Below, one piece after another: positions 54,782 to 64,000 of a stretch of DNA of 64,000 nt (position 1 is the first letter of the stretch; every line of letters starts with the position of its first letter). The notes under the pieces were generated by a model. The model did not search any database. It worked only from the letters and a program-made list of their open reading frames with translations, and was not told where the DNA came from. Source of the DNA: Burkholderia pseudomultivorans. GTDB lineage: Bacteria; Pseudomonadota; Gammaproteobacteria; Burkholderiales; Burkholderiaceae. The stretch is taken from NCBI RefSeq assembly GCF_001718415.1, contig NZ_CP013378.1:4785930-4849929 (forward strand), read 5' to 3'. Both the position numbers and the translations under genes were made by a program.

Positions 54782-55129
54782 TTACTGCTTGATGAAGCGC
54801 GAATCGGTCCAGAGACCCTGCTGGTCGCTGTTGTCGGCGCTGACGAACTGCACGTCGCCCTGCTCGACCGACACCACGCGGAAGCGCTGGCCTTCCGGCA
54901 CCGACAGGCAGCGGTAGTCGTCGAAGTACTGCTGCTTCGCCTGCGACTTGCCGTCGCGCTCGTGACTCAGTACGGAGTCCAGATTGTCTTTCGACAGACA
55001 GCCCCATGCGTTCTTCGTCAACTGGATTTCCTGCGCCGGCTTGACGGCCGAATCGCCGCCCGCCTGGGCAATCGACACCACGGCAAATGCGCCAACGAGG
55101 GCAAGAAAGACACCGGTACGCTTCATCAT
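54782..55129 (-). CDS. small exported protein of unknown function
   Basis: A 115-residue protein with a signal peptide (MMKRTGVFLALVGAFAVV, cleavage after AQA), or from the second Met. The mature part is polar with two cysteines (WGCLSKD and YRCLSVPEG) that could form a disulfide, and a strand-rich end (FRVVSVEQGDVQFVSAD, WTDSRFIKQ) recalling small SH3-like periplasmic proteins. I do not recognise a named family. Confidence 0.75.
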   Translation of the reverse strand: MMKRTGVFLALVGAFAVVSIAQAGGDSAVKPAQEIQLTKNAWGCLSKDNLDSVLSHERDGKSQAKQQYFDDYRCLSVPEGQRFRVVSVEQGDVQFVSADNSDQQGLWTDSRFIKQ

Positions 55130-55641
55130 GTTCTGTCTCCAGGCTTGCGGGCACCAGGCTGGGTTTAGCTATGTGTTTAAAGGTGATCGTGAACCCGCGT
55201 TTTTCACTTTAGGAGACCGGCAAACGATAGCAAGCACATTTGTTGTGCGCTCGCAATAGCGGCGAATTGTCGCACCCTGCGCACCGTCGTTTTTCGCTGC
55301 CTCCCGCATGCTCGCCATCGGTGAACGGTTGCCGCGCCAGCCTGCGGTGACCATGCGGAAAGCGTTGTCCGGCAAGGCTTTCAGCCCATTTACAATGCGT
55401 CGGTTGAACGGTTTGGATAATCCATTTCGCTATCCGGACCATTTTGATGCAACGCACATAAAGTCATCCGAAACGATCCGGAATTATTGCGCCGCGACAG
55501 TCGGGTTTCATCATTCAAGAAAAATGCCAGGAATAAGCGCATTGGTATTTATCCGTACTTTCACGGATGCGAGATAAAGCGCGTACGGCTCGTGCCCCTG
55601 CGCCCGCCCGCCGGCATTTCACCGGACCGTTTTTGGACCGC
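55130..55641. other. intergenic, exported-protein gene / speG
   Basis: About 510 bp, noticeably more A/T-rich than the surroundings (especially 55380-55560). Short frames exist but none has a ribosome site plus protein-like composition. The promoter of the leftward exported-protein gene should lie at its left side; nothing else was recognised. Confidence 0.35.
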
Positions 55642-56175
55642 TTACTGCCGCTCGAAATAGTCGCGCTGAAAAATGCACATCCGATAGGCGTTGTGATACG
55701 CGCCATTCCCGAAAAATTCTTCCTTCAATTCGGCCTCGTGCTGGAATCCGCATTTCTCGTAAACGTGAATCGCCGCCGCATTCGACGTATCGACGATCAG
55801 GTACAGCTTGCGCATGTTCAGCACCTTGAATGCGTACTCGATCGCGAGGCGCGTCGCCTGCCCCGCATAGCCGCGCCCCTGGCACTGCGGCGCGATGATG
55901 ATCTGGAACTCGCCGCGGCGGTGGATGTAGTCGAGCTCGATCAGCTCGACGAGGCCGACCAGTTCGCCCTGCGTATCGACGGCGACGAAGCGCCGCTCGC
56001 GCTGGTCGTGCACGTGACGGTCGTACAGCTGGGACAGCTCCGAGAAGGTTTCATACGGCTCCTCGAACCAGTAGCGCATGATCTTCGCGTCGTTGTTCAG
56101 CTCGTGGACGAAGCGCAGGTCCTGCCGCTCCAGCGGTCGCAGCGCAAGCGTATGGGTCTTGTTCGTGATTTGCAT
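55642..56175 (-). CDS. speG: spermidine N1-acetyltransferase
   Basis: GNAT acetyltransferase of 177 residues that acetylates spermidine/spermine. The fold elements are [20 protein letters not shown] at the N-terminus, the acetyl-CoA loop [23 protein letters not shown] and the SpeG-typical end [34 protein letters not shown]. The start [12 protein letters not shown] has AAGGA upstream. Transcribed alone. Confidence 0.9.
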   Translation of the reverse strand: MQITNKTHTLALRPLERQDLRFVHELNNDAKIMRYWFEEPYETFSELSQLYDRHVHDQRERRFVAVDTQGELVGLVELIELDYIHRRGEFQIIIAPQCQGRGYAGQATRLAIEYAFKVLNMRKLYLIVDTSNAAAIHVYEKCGFQHEAELKEEFFGNGAYHNAYRMCIFQRDYFERQ

Positions 56176-56326
56176 GTTCGCGTCCTTTTTGAGGCCGGCG
56201 TGCGCGCGAAACCGGCGCGCGACGGGGCTGCGATCGCGCGCGTTCCGCACTGCAAGAAGTTGGACGCCGGCGAAATTCAGAGCCTAGAATGGGAGCAAGG
56301 GTTCCTGCCACCGCAAGGAGGCTATC

Positions 56327-56497
56327 GTGATCGAGCAAGTCATACTCGGTATTTTTCTCGTGCTGCCGCTCGTGATCGTGGCGGCGCTGTTTTCCGACGA
56401 ACTCTGGCAGGAACACCGGCGTCAGCATCCGCGCGACGAGCACGCGCCGCATATCGACTGGAAGCATCCGTGGCGCCGCGTGCGGCGCGGACATTGA
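56327..56497 (+). CDS. 56-residue single-pass membrane protein
   Basis: A short gene with a GTG start and a near-perfect ribosome site AAGGAGG 6 nt upstream. One transmembrane helix (GIFLVLPLVIVAALF, about 8-22) is followed by an acidic then basic, His/Arg/Trp-rich cytoplasmic tail (ELWQEHRRQHPRDEHAPH, WKHPWRRVRRGH). Positioned just upstream of the DUF2795 gene. Not recognised as a named family; the strong ribosome site argues that it is real. Confidence 0.65.
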   Translation: MIEQVILGIFLVLPLVIVAALFSDELWQEHRRQHPRDEHAPHIDWKHPWRRVRRGH

Positions 56498-56606
56498 CCG
56501 CTTTCGTATTCCGCACACGCTCGGCGCGCTGCCATCGCGGAGCGCCCGGCCGCGCGACCGCACCCCGTTTCGACCCGACTCCCGCTTCACAACGCGAGCC
56601 TTCGAC

Positions 56607-56855
56607 GTGAACGACAAACCTTCCCTGCCCGAGCACGACATTCCGCACGAAACGATCGACCTGCAGATCGCCGACGTGCTTGCCGCCGTCCGATATCCGG
56701 CCAACAAGGATGCGATCGTCGACGCCGCGCGCGACGCCGGCGCGAGCAACGAAGTGCTGTCGATGCTCGATGGCCTGCCCGAGCAGGACTACGCGGACGT
56801 CGATGCCGTCACGCGCTGGGTCGCCGGCAACTTCGGTCCCGGCATCGGCATTTGA
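56607..56855 (+). CDS. DUF2795 family protein
   Basis: An 82-residue acidic cytosolic protein starting at GTG. The core YPANKDAIVDAARDAGASNEVLSMLDGLPEQDYADVDAVTRWVA matches DUF2795, a small helical family of unknown role common in actinobacteria and Burkholderia. It follows the 56-residue membrane protein. Confidence 0.82.
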   Translation: MNDKPSLPEHDIPHETIDLQIADVLAAVRYPANKDAIVDAARDAGASNEVLSMLDGLPEQDYADVDAVTRWVAGNFGPGIGI

Positions 56856-56965
56856 CCGCGCCGCGATAACGCGTCAGGATCGCATCACACCAGCCCTGCC
56901 GCGGCCGGATACATGCCGCCCGACGCCATAGCCGGGTGTGTGCGCACCAGCGTCCGGGGAACGCC

Positions 56966-58321
56966 ATGGAAGGGATCCTGACCCAGTACACGACGCGTCG
57001 TCAGCGCTGGTTCGGCGCCCTGACGGCACTCGCCATCGTGCTCACGCTCGGGGTCGCCGCGCCGCATGTGGACGTCGCGCTGCCTGCCGTCGAGCCGTTC
57101 ATGCCGATGTGCGCGCTCACGGTATTCACGACCGCGAGCCTCACGGCATTCTTCCTCGGCGCGCAGTTCACCGTGACGCGCCAGCCCGTGTTCGGTGCGC
57201 TCGGCGGCGCTTATGCGTTCACCGCGCTCGCGGTCGCGCTGCAGCTGCTGACGTTTCCCGGCGTGTTCTCGCCGCAGGGCCTGCTCGGCGCACTGCCGCG
57301 CAGCGCGATGTGGATGTGGATCTTCTGGCATGCGGGCTTTCCGTGCTTCGTGATGATCGCGCTGCTCGCGCGCGACCGGCTGGCTCGCGCGCCGATCGAC
57401 GCGCGGCACACGCGCGGCTGGGCATTCGTGCTGATTGGCGGCCCGGCCGTCGTCGCCGCGCTGCTGTGCGTGCTGACGCTGCGTGTGCCGCTGCCGTCCG
57501 CGTTCCGGCCGCCCGCCGAGACGAGCGTGCTGCCGGTCGGCGGCATCGTGCTCGCCGTGTGGCTGCTCAACGCGCTTGCGCTGACGGCCGTGCTGATCGC
57601 GGGCCGCTTGCGCACGACGCTCGATCTGTGGCTCGCGATCGCGATGCTCGCGTGCCTCGCCGATACCACGCTCAATGCGATGAGCACGACCCGCTTCACG
57701 GTCGGCTGGTATCTCGCGCGCGTGTTCAGCATGTTCACGCCCGGCGTGCTCGTCTGCGTGCTCGCGTGGGAAGTGACGATGCTGTATCAGCGGCTGTCCG
57801 ACGCGCACGCGACGCTGGTCCATTCGGCTGCGCGCGACGGGCTGACCGGCGCGTTCAACCGCAGCCACTTCAACGATCGTTTCCATACGCTGTTCCTGCA
57901 GGCGCGGCGGCAGCGCGAACCGCTGTCGCTGCTGATGGTCGACGTCGATCACTTCAAGGCGTACAACGACGCATACGGCCATGTAAAGGGCGATGCATGC
58001 CTGGTCGCGATCGCGCATGCGCTGGCCGGCGTCGTGCGGCGGCCGACGGATCTCGTCGCACGCTACGGCGGCGAGGAGTTTGCGATCGTGCTGCCGAATA
58101 CCGATGCGCGCGGCGCCAGGATCGTCGCCGAGGAAGCGCGCCAGGCGGTGCTGCGGCTCGATCTCGTGATGCCGGCGCCGGAAGGGCGCGTCAGTGTGAG
58201 CGTCGGCTGTGCGACGGTATCGTCCGATGCGCTGTCGACGTCCGACGCGTTGATCGAAGCGGCCGATGCCGCGTTGTACCGCGCAAAGGCCGACGGACGG
58301 GACAGGGTCGTGGTCGCCTGA
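56966..58321 (+). CDS. membrane-bound diguanylate cyclase
   Basis: A 451-residue protein making cyclic di-GMP. Seven to eight hydrophobic helices fill residues about 15-265, probably a MASE-type sensor. The GGDEF domain occupies about 285-450, with the active-site motif as GGEEF in ARYGGEEFAIVLP and substrate parts DGLTGAFNRSHFNDRF and LLMVDVDHFKAYND. An RxxD inhibitory site is not evident in front of the motif (RRPTDLVARYGG has R-P-T-D, a possible one). The start MEGILTQYTT is chosen over an ATG 30 bp upstream. Confidence 0.93.
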   Translation: MEGILTQYTTRRQRWFGALTALAIVLTLGVAAPHVDVALPAVEPFMPMCALTVFTTASLTAFFLGAQFTVTRQPVFGALGGAYAFTALAVALQLLTFPGVFSPQGLLGALPRSAMWMWIFWHAGFPCFVMIALLARDRLARAPIDARHTRGWAFVLIGGPAVVAALLCVLTLRVPLPSAFRPPAETSVLPVGGIVLAVWLLNALALTAVLIAGRLRTTLDLWLAIAMLACLADTTLNAMSTTRFTVGWYLARVFSMFTPGVLVCVLAWEVTMLYQRLSDAHATLVHSAARDGLTGAFNRSHFNDRFHTLFLQARRQREPLSLLMVDVDHFKAYNDAYGHVKGDACLVAIAHALAGVVRRPTDLVARYGGEEFAIVLPNTDARGARIVAEEARQAVLRLDLVMPAPEGRVSVSVGCATVSSDALSTSDALIEAADAALYRAKADGRDRVVVA

Positions 58322-58471
58322 ATACGTCTACTGTTTCGGGCAGTTGTTACGGTCATTGTGACCGGAATAATCCGCCGTTACGCATTGCGCGGGCGGGAAA
58401 CGAATGCTTACAGCCCGTGTTCCGGGCGCTCGCTATGCTGGGTTCATATCGAATCCAGGCAGGTGAGCGCC

Positions 58472-58588
58472 ATGAAGAAGACCCTTTTGCTGATTGCCAG
58501 TGTCGCCGCGCTGCTGAGCGGCTGTATCGTCGTGCCGGACGGCGGATATTACGGTGATGGGTACCACCATCATCATCATTGGGATTGA
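58472..58588 (+). CDS. 38-residue lipoprotein with a His-rich end
   Basis: A very short lipoprotein with signal MKKTLLLIASVAALLSGC (lipobox LLSGC, cysteine 18). The mature part is only 21 residues, Gly/Tyr-rich, ending in five histidines, Trp and Asp. GGTGAG precedes the ATG. It could bind metal at the membrane surface (inference from composition). Not in a named family as far as I can tell. Confidence 0.65.
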   Translation: MKKTLLLIASVAALLSGCIVVPDGGYYGDGYHHHHHWD

Positions 58589-58691
58589 TCGGGGGAAGCG
58601 AGATCGAGGGGCGTGGTGCCTGGCGCGCGGTGGTTGATCCGGAGCGCCGATCACGCCGCCCGATCGGGCCTGCATGCACCCTTGAAGTCCG

Positions 58692-60086
58692 TCACTTCCC
58701 GATACAGAACCTGCTGAAAATCACCCCCAGCAAATCATCCGAAGTGAACTCCCCGGTAATCGCATTCAGCTGTTCCTGCGCGAGCCGCAGTTCCTCCGCA
58801 AACAGATCGAGCGACTGCGCACGCTGCTCCGCATGATCGGCCGCGTGCGCGAGATGCGCCTGCGCCGCGCGCAGCGCGATCAGATGCCGCTCGCGCGCGA
58901 GATAGACGCCCTCCGCCCCCGCCTGCCATCCGGCGATCCGCAGCAGCTCCGCGCGCAACAGGTCGATCCCGTCGCCGCGCTTCGCGGACAGATGCACGTC
59001 GGTCAGGTCGCCTTCCGCCGCCGGATGCTCGACCGATGCCGGCACGCCCGTCAGATCCGTCTTGTTCAGCACGCGCACGACCGGCACGCCGTCCGGAAAC
59101 CGCGCGGCGATCGCGACATCGTCCGCCGTCATCCCGGTGCGCGAATCGAGCAGATGCAGCACGACATCCGCGCGCTCGATCTCGCTCCATGTGCGCGCAA
59201 TCCCGATCCGCTCGACCTCGTCCTCCGTCTCGCGCAGCCCGGCCGTATCGATGATGTGCAGCGGAATGCCCTCGACCTGGATCGTCTGCGCAACCTTGTC
59301 GCGCGTCGTGCCCGCGATCGGCGTGACGATCGCCAGTTCCGCGCCGGCCAGCGCATTCAGCAGCGACGACTTGCCGACGTTCGGCTGCCCCGCGAGCACG
59401 ACCGACAGCCCCTCGCGCAGCAGCGCGCCCTGGCGCGCATCGCCGAGCACGTGCGCGAGCTGTTCGCGAATCCGTGCGAGCTTGCCGCGCGCATCGGCCG
59501 CCTCGAGGAAGTCGATTTCCTCTTCCGGGAAATCGAGCGTCGCCTCGACCAGCATCCGCAGGTTGATCACGTCGTCGACGAGCGCGTGGATCTGCCGCGA
59601 GAATGCGCCGTCGAGCGAACGGCCCGCCGACCGCGCGGCCGCCTCGGTGCTCGCCTCGATCAGGTCGGCGACCGCCTCGGCCTGCGCGAGGTCGAGCTTG
59701 TCGTTCAGGAACGCGCGCCGCGTGAATTCGCCCGGCTCCGCCAGCCGCAGCCCGAAGCCGCGCCCCGCGTCGAGGCAGCGCTGCAGCAGCAGCTGCATCA
59801 CGATCGGCCCGCCATGCCCCTGCAGCTCGAGCACATGCTCGCCCGTGTACGAATGCGGCGCCGGGAAATACAGCGCGATCCCGCGGTCGAGCGGTGCGCC
59901 GTGCGCGTCGAGGAACGGCACGTAGCTCGCATGGCGCGGCGCGAGCGACTGCCCGCACAACGCGTCGATCAGCGGCAGCGCGGCCGCCTCGCCGCCGCGC
60001 CCGAACGACACGCGGACGACGCCGATGCCGCCCCGGCCGGCAGCGGTGGCAATGGCGACGATCGGATCGGAATCGGTAGCGAGCAT
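58692..60086 (-). CDS. mnmE: tRNA modification GTPase MnmE
   Basis: With MnmG installs the carboxymethylaminomethyl group on wobble uridine of certain tRNAs. The 464-residue protein has the N-terminal tetrahydrofolate domain ([21 protein letters not shown]), the central helical domain and the G domain: [39 protein letters not shown]. The C-terminus FCIGK carries the conserved cysteine. Conserved neighbour of yidC near the origin. Confidence 0.97.
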   Translation of the reverse strand: MLATDSDPIVAIATAAGRGGIGVVRVSFGRGGEAAALPLIDALCGQSLAPRHASYVPFLDAHGAPLDRGIALYFPAPHSYTGEHVLELQGHGGPIVMQLLLQRCLDAGRGFGLRLAEPGEFTRRAFLNDKLDLAQAEAVADLIEASTEAAARSAGRSLDGAFSRQIHALVDDVINLRMLVEATLDFPEEEIDFLEAADARGKLARIREQLAHVLGDARQGALLREGLSVVLAGQPNVGKSSLLNALAGAELAIVTPIAGTTRDKVAQTIQVEGIPLHIIDTAGLRETEDEVERIGIARTWSEIERADVVLHLLDSRTGMTADDVAIAARFPDGVPVVRVLNKTDLTGVPASVEHPAAEGDLTDVHLSAKRGDGIDLLRAELLRIAGWQAGAEGVYLARERHLIALRAAQAHLAHAADHAEQRAQSLDLFAEELRLAQEQLNAITGEFTSDDLLGVIFSRFCIGK

Positions 60087-60414
60087 GGCAATCGGAGAAT
60101 CAGGCAGTCAATGGTGCACCCGCGCAACAGTTCGGGCGGCGGAACGCCGGCATTGTAGCGTGCCGGCCCGCCCGTCACCGGGCCGCTCGCCCTTTTCAGA
60201 CTATCCCGAATTTATCCCGTCAAGGATAAGCCAAGTACCAGTTCGGCGCGCCGTTCCGGTATAGGCTTCGAACGAGTCCGCCTGCGACGCGGCCGCGCAG
60301 CGACTCCTTCCAATACGCCGAACGCCGCGCACCGGTTTGGGATTCGTCCGCATGAGATATGTTTATCTCATATGGTTGTCTGAAACGGGGCGCTGGAATT
60401 GCACAATCCCGTCC
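60087..60414. promoter_or_regulatory. divergent promoter region, mnmE / HTH regulator
   Basis: About 330 bp with no gene. It contains the palindrome at 60352-60371 near the regulator gene and a less GC-rich stretch with TATCCCG repeats (60200-60225). Exact promoters were not assigned. Confidence 0.45.
60352..60371. promoter_or_regulatory. palindromic operator before the HTH regulator gene
   Basis: Perfect 8-bp arms ATGAGATA and TATCTCAT with a 4-bp centre, 44 bp upstream of the regulator ATG. A likely autoregulation site. Confidence 0.6.
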
Positions 60415-60849
60415 ATGCCGACACCCGAAGAAAAAGCGGCGTTCTCGGAACGCCTTAAATTCGCCTTGCGGCGCAGCCCGGAGAAGGTCACCGGCGCGAC
60501 GGAACTCGCGACCCGCTTCAATCTCCGCCACCACGGCGCGCAACCGGTTTCGCCGCAAACCGCGCACAAGTGGCTGACGGGCCGCACGATTCCGACGCCG
60601 GACAAACTCGAGACGCTCGCGTCGTGGCTGCGCGTCGAACTGCACTGGCTGCACTACGGCCCGTCGCCGAGCGCGGCGGCTCCGGCGACGCCGCAACCGC
60701 TGCCGCGCGACGAACGCTATCCGCCCACGCCCGAGACGATCGAGCTCGCGTCGAAGATCGAGGCATTGCCGCCGCACCGGCGCTACCTCGTGCAGGAACT
60801 GATCGAGCAGTTCTACGGCGAACCGAAGGGCGAGCCGAAAAAGGGCTGA
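60415..60849 (+). CDS. HTH (lambda-repressor-like) transcriptional regulator
   Basis: A 144-residue protein. The N-terminal part (about 5-75, ERLKFALRRSPEKVTGATELATRFNLRHHG followed by PQTAHKWLTGRTIPTPDKLETLASWLRVEL) reads as an XRE-type helix-turn-helix. A Pro/Ala linker and a helical end (ELASKIEALPPHRRYLVQELIEQFYG) follow, the latter likely for dimerisation. The start MPTPEEKAAF is chosen; an ATG 78 bp upstream lies over the palindrome. It is divergent from mnmE and ends at a strong terminator. Confidence 0.8.
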   Translation: MPTPEEKAAFSERLKFALRRSPEKVTGATELATRFNLRHHGAQPVSPQTAHKWLTGRTIPTPDKLETLASWLRVELHWLHYGPSPSAAAPATPQPLPRDERYPPTPETIELASKIEALPPHRRYLVQELIEQFYGEPKGEPKKG

Positions 60850-60890
60850 GCGGGAACAGAGCGGAGCGCCGCGCCGGCCCCGAAAACGAC

Positions 60891-60923
60891 AAAGCCGCAC
60901 GGGCGAACCCGTGCGGCTTTTTT
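60891..60923 (+). terminator. terminator between the HTH gene and yidC
   Basis: A 13-bp stem AAAGCCGCACGGG/CCCGTGCGGCTTT with a 4-nt CGAA loop followed by TTT (six Ts in a row at the end). Strong for the rightward gene; leftward the U tract is short. Confidence 0.9.
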
Positions 60924-60957
60924 GCGCGCGTCGCGGGCGGCGAGCCGCCCGCAGCCG

Positions 60958-62619
60958 TTAAGCGGGTTTCTTCTTGACCCCGCCGAGCTTGCGCGTGATG
61001 TAGTACTGCTGCGCGATCGACAGCACGTTGTTCACGACGTAGTACAGCACGAGGCCGGCCGGGAAGAAGAAGAACATCACCGAGAACGCGATCGGCATGA
61101 ACTTCATCATCTTCGCCTGGACCGGGTCCGGCGGCGTCGGGTTCAGGCTCGTCTGCACGAACATCGACACGGCCATCAGCACCGGCAGGATGAAGAACGG
61201 ATCGCGCTGCGACAGGTCGTGAATCCACAGAATCCACGGCGCGCCGCGCATTTCGACCGATGCGAGCAGCACCCAGTACAGCGAGATGAACACCGGGATC
61301 TGGATCACGACCGGCAGGCAACCGCCGAACGGATTGACCTTCTCGGTCTTGTACAGCTCCATCAGCGCGGCGTTCATCTTCTGCGGATCGCTCTTGAAGC
61401 GTTCGCGCAGCGCCTGCATGCGCGGCGTGATTTCCTTCATGCGCGCCATCGACTTGTAGCTCGCGGCCGACAGCGGGAAGAACACCGCCTTGATCAGCAC
61501 CGTCAGCAGCACGATCGCCCAGCCCCAGTTGCCGACCAGGCCGTGGATCTTCTCGAGCAGCCAGAACAGCGGCTTCGCGATGATCGTCACCCAACCGTAG
61601 TCCTTCACGAGCTCCAGGCCCGGCGCGATGCCTTCGAGCATGCGCTCTTCTTCCGGACCGGCGAACAGGCGCGCCTGCACGTCGGCCGACTGGCCCGGCG
61701 CGATCGCGGCGACCGGCTGCTTCACGCCGACGCGGTACAGCGACGGATCGATCTTCTCCGCATAGATGTCGCGCTTCACGCCCTGCTGCGGAATCCATGC
61801 CGACGCGAAGTAGTGCTGCACCATCGCGACCCAGCCGTTGTCGGCGGAGGTCACGTAGTCGGCCTTGTTCTTGTCGAGGTCGCTGAAGTTGATCTTCTGG
61901 AAGTGCTTCGCGTCCGTGTAGACCGCCGGCCCGAGGAAGGTATGCGAGAACATCGGCGTTTCGACCGCCGTGTTGTCGCGCACGAGTTCCATGTAGACCG
62001 TCGGCGTGACGGGCGCCGTGCCGACGTTGTCGATCTTGGTGTCGACGCCGATCACGTAGCTGCCGCGCGTGAACGTGTAGGTCTTCACGACCTTCACGCC
62101 GCCCTTCACCGGCGATTCGAACGACAGCTTCAGCGTGTTCTGGTCGCCCGTCAGCGACGTCGGGCCGGCGCTCACCTGCGTGTAGACGTCGTTGTGGTTC
62201 GGGAAGTCGCCGCCGAGCAGGCCCGAGCGTGCGAGATACGTGTGGCCGGCCGTGTGGTCGAACAGCGTGATGTACAGGTCGGGCTGCTTGCCGTCGCCCT
62301 GCTTCTTCAGCGTCAGCTTCGCGAGCGTGCCGCCGCGCGTGTCGATTTCGCCGTCGTACACGTCGGTCGAGAACTTCACGAGCTGCGCCTGCGCGGCCGG
62401 GGCCGTCGTCGCGGGCGCCGTGCCGGCTGCGGCGGCGGGCACCTCACCTGCCGTCGTCGTCGCGCCCGTGCCGGACGCGCCGCCGGCGGCCGCGGGGGCC
62501 GTCTGCGTGGCGCTCGGGAAGAACATCGACGGGCGTCCATGGGACCGCTGCCAGTTGTCGTACAGCATGACAGCTGACATGAAGAAGATCACCCATAGGA
62601 CGGTGCGTTTGATATCCAT
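60958..62619 (-). CDS. yidC: membrane protein insertase YidC
   Basis: Inserts and folds inner-membrane proteins with or without Sec. Of 553 residues: an N-terminal anchor ([20 protein letters not shown]), an Ala/Thr-rich linker (about 35-75), a large periplasmic beta-supersandwich (to about 345), then the five-helix core ([64 protein letters not shown]). The hydrophilic-groove arginine fits the family ([19 protein letters not shown] region). The start MDIKRTV is universal in betaproteobacteria. Downstream of yidD, rnpA and rpmH. Confidence 0.97.
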   Translation of the reverse strand: MDIKRTVLWVIFFMSAVMLYDNWQRSHGRPSMFFPSATQTAPAAAGGASGTGATTTAGEVPAAAAGTAPATTAPAAQAQLVKFSTDVYDGEIDTRGGTLAKLTLKKQGDGKQPDLYITLFDHTAGHTYLARSGLLGGDFPNHNDVYTQVSAGPTSLTGDQNTLKLSFESPVKGGVKVVKTYTFTRGSYVIGVDTKIDNVGTAPVTPTVYMELVRDNTAVETPMFSHTFLGPAVYTDAKHFQKINFSDLDKNKADYVTSADNGWVAMVQHYFASAWIPQQGVKRDIYAEKIDPSLYRVGVKQPVAAIAPGQSADVQARLFAGPEEERMLEGIAPGLELVKDYGWVTIIAKPLFWLLEKIHGLVGNWGWAIVLLTVLIKAVFFPLSAASYKSMARMKEITPRMQALRERFKSDPQKMNAALMELYKTEKVNPFGGCLPVVIQIPVFISLYWVLLASVEMRGAPWILWIHDLSQRDPFFILPVLMAVSMFVQTSLNPTPPDPVQAKMMKFMPIAFSVMFFFFPAGLVLYYVVNNVLSIAQQYYITRKLGGVKKKPA

Positions 62620-62627
62620 GCGTTGTC

Positions 62628-62894
62628 TCAGAGTCGATGGGACCGCGCGTCGGCTTCGCCGCGAGCGCGAGTGTCGGAGTTGGGCGGCGGGACGAGGTCG
62701 ATGCCGCCCGCGGAAAACGGATGGCATCGGCACACGCGCCTGACGGCGAGATACGTGCCGCGCGCGGCGCCATGATACTGGATTGCCTCGCGCGCGTAAT
62801 CCGAACAGGAAGGATAAAAACGGCAACGGTTGCCGAGCAGCGGACTCACGGCAACCTTGTAGAAGCGCAGCAAGGCGATCAATACCGTTTCCAT
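62628..62894 (-). CDS. yidD: membrane protein insertion efficiency factor YidD
   Basis: An 88-residue membrane-associated protein that assists YidC. It has the family signature [31 protein letters not shown] and three conserved cysteines, with [18 protein letters not shown] at the end. The ATG at 62894 is standard. It lies 8 bp before yidC. Confidence 0.95.
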   Translation of the reverse strand: METVLIALLRFYKVAVSPLLGNRCRFYPSCSDYAREAIQYHGAARGTYLAVRRVCRCHPFSAGGIDLVPPPNSDTRARGEADARSHRL

Positions 62895-62970
62895 ACCTTG
62901 GGCGGCGCCGTACGACGCCGCTTCAAAACCGGCCGGGCATGCGCGAACGCCGCGCCACGGCTCGGATGCG

Positions 62971-63378
62971 TCACTCGGACGCGGGCTTCGACGCGCGGCG
63001 GACGACTTCCCGGGCGGCCTTGTCGAGCAGCTCGCGGATTTCGTCCGCGCACAACGCCGCGAGCGGGGCCGAAGCCGCACTCGGCAGCGCTTTCCTGTCG
63101 AAGCGCGTATGCAGGCGCAGCAGCAGGTCGAACCCGGCGAACTCGGCCCGGCGCACGCGAAACGCTTCGCGCGCGAGCCGCTTCACGAGGTTGCGCGTCA
63201 CTGCACGCGGCGCGTACTTCTTGCCGATGACGAGCCCCAGTCGCGCGGGCTGGCCGGTCGGCTTGCCGTAGATCACGAAGTGCGCGGAGCGCCGCCACGG
63301 GCGCAAACGAAAAACGGATGAAAATTCATCCGTTTTCAGAAGTCGCGCAGCTTTCGGGAAGGCGGCTTTCGTCTGCAA
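62971..63378 (-). CDS. rnpA: ribonuclease P protein component
   Basis: Protein subunit that helps RNase P RNA mature tRNA 5' ends. The 135-residue product shows the RNR signature [22 protein letters not shown] and the early [20 protein letters not shown] chose the TTG at 63378, giving M-Q-T-K-A-A-F, the N-terminus usual in Burkholderia, with GGTGAG upstream. Another TTG at 63441 would extend it by 21 residues and nearly abut rpmH. Conserved order rpmH-rnpA-yidD-yidC. Confidence 0.92.
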   Translation of the reverse strand: MQTKAAFPKAARLLKTDEFSSVFRLRPWRRSAHFVIYGKPTGQPARLGLVIGKKYAPRAVTRNLVKRLAREAFRVRRAEFAGFDLLLRLHTRFDRKALPSAASAPLAALCADEIRELLDKAAREVVRRASKPASE

Positions 63379-63447
63379 CGGATTCTCACCCGGTTCGACG
63401 GCACCCTCCGCAGGACTGCGGACGGCGGACACAGCGCGCAACCCGCC

Positions 63448-63582
63448 TTAGATGGCGAGGCGCTTGCGGCCCTTCGCGCGGCGAGCGTTGATGACCTTGC
63501 GGCCGCCTGCCGTCTTCATGCGGACACGGAAGCCATGGGTGCGCTTGCGGCGCGTCACGGACGGTTGGTAAGTACGTTTCAT
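63448..63582 (-). CDS. rpmH: 50S ribosomal protein L34
   Basis: The 44-residue basic protein starts [19 protein letters not shown] and ends [10 protein letters not shown], the invariant L34 sequence with the RTHGFRVRM motif. First gene of the leftward operon that continues to yidC. Confidence 0.98.
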
Positions 63583-63697
63583 GATGCTCTCACTTGTTCG
63601 AGAATGTCGAAATTCAGGGGACCGCGTGCCCTTACCGGAGGCCTTCGGGCGAACGCAATCGCCGGAAATACAGGATTGGTTTTCGCGGAACCCGCTA

Positions 63698-63726
63698 TTT
63701 AAACCGTTTTTCCGTTGACGGTCAAT
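63698..63726 (-). promoter_or_regulatory. candidate promoter of the rpmH operon
   Basis: Leftward TTGACC (63726-63721), 17-bp spacer and TTAAAT (63703-63698), or TAAATA with an 18-bp spacer, about 115 bp upstream of rpmH. Confidence 0.6.
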
Positions 63727-63791
63727 ACTTTACGACTCGTTCGCCTGTGCAGGCCCGCGCCGATCCGGCCCCGCGACCCACAATCGCACCC

Positions 63792-63800
63792 TGTGGATAA
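63792..63800 (-). promoter_or_regulatory. DnaA box
   Basis: TGTGGATAA, i.e. the perfect consensus TTATCCACA on the minus strand, in the rpmH-dnaA gap. It probably serves dnaA autoregulation or origin function. Confidence 0.75.
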
Positions 63801-64000
63801 GTCCCGCTGTGGCCGCGTTTGGCGTTAGAATCTCGCCTTATCTCCAAGAATCCCGCACGCCGCTTCGGCTCTCGCCTGCCTCGCCACGAACCGTGACGCA
63901 GGCGTCCGACGCACGCTCGCACGCCGCTTCGGGCCTTGTCGCGCAACCGCGACGAGGGCGCCGGCGAGCCGCTGTGCATGCAAAAAACGACAGTCATTTG

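Larger units (their letters stand above)
63583..64000. other. rpmH-dnaA intergenic region (start of the oriC side)
   Basis: The last 418 bp have no gene. They hold the rpmH promoter and one DnaA box. By conserved gene order dnaA should begin just beyond the window, reading rightward. The region near 63660-63740 is A/T-rich. A single consensus box does not prove that the origin itself lies here. Confidence 0.7.

Overview
The window is GC-rich chromosomal DNA that reads as Burkholderia, most probably the Burkholderia cepacia complex. This rests on gene order and protein character: PBP2-RodA at the left end, a DUF4390/NtrY/NtrX/RsmB cluster, Fmt-Def-DprA-TopB, a Burkholderia-type 2-aminoethylphosphonate (AEP) cluster, and MnmE-YidC-YidD-RnpA-RpmH at the right end. 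The right edge runs into the dnaA/oriC side of rpmH and holds one consensus DnaA box. Species is not resolved from sequence alone.

Layout. 1-2905: cell elongation genes (mrdA, cut by the window edge, and rodA). 2940-4495: an aldolase and a Sel1-repeat protein. 4747-6657: the queuosine precursor genes queD, queE, queC. 6995-7070: tRNA-Phe. 7132-12231: a tightly packed leftward run rsmB, DUF4390, ntrY-like kinase, AAA-less response regulator. 12420-17577: htpX, a LysE exporter, fmt, def, dprA and a thioredoxin-like gene. 17769-23866: topB, a LysR regulator, a hydroxyacid dehydrogenase and a patatin-like lipase, then a thioesterase and tRNA-Lys (24470-24545).

24590-29930 is the accessory part. 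It sits directly behind tRNA-Lys and holds an orphan type VI secretion cargo module: a PAAR protein with an extension, a PD-(D/E)xK (VRR-NUC-like) nuclease and a DUF3396 immunity protein. Beyond it is degraded DNA and an IS2-type insertion sequence. The insertion cuts a small immunity-like gene, whose two halves rejoin exactly in frame if the element is removed. A short toxin-like tail lies upstream of that gene.

29937-32490: a DUF3592 membrane protein, a CGNR regulator and a divergent alpha/beta hydrolase with a palindrome between them. 32579-46472: a complete AEP degradation locus. Uptake (SBP, ATPase, fused permease), PhnW transaminase, PhnY dehydrogenase and PhnA hydrolase give acetate plus phosphate. 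An FAD oxidoreductase and a GntR regulator are attached, and an AEP-type LysR regulator lies beyond a phospholipase C. The two arms of the locus fire from completely overlapping divergent promoters.

46582-58588: lactate permease with a palindrome-rich leader, DUF4148 protein, gshA, alkA-ada repair operon, a candidate small RNA with two CTCCTCC motifs, a VOC protein, YaeQ, SpeG, several small proteins and a diguanylate cyclase. 58692-64000: mnmE, an HTH regulator with a palindromic operator, yidC, yidD, rnpA, rpmH and the start of the dnaA/oriC intergenic region.
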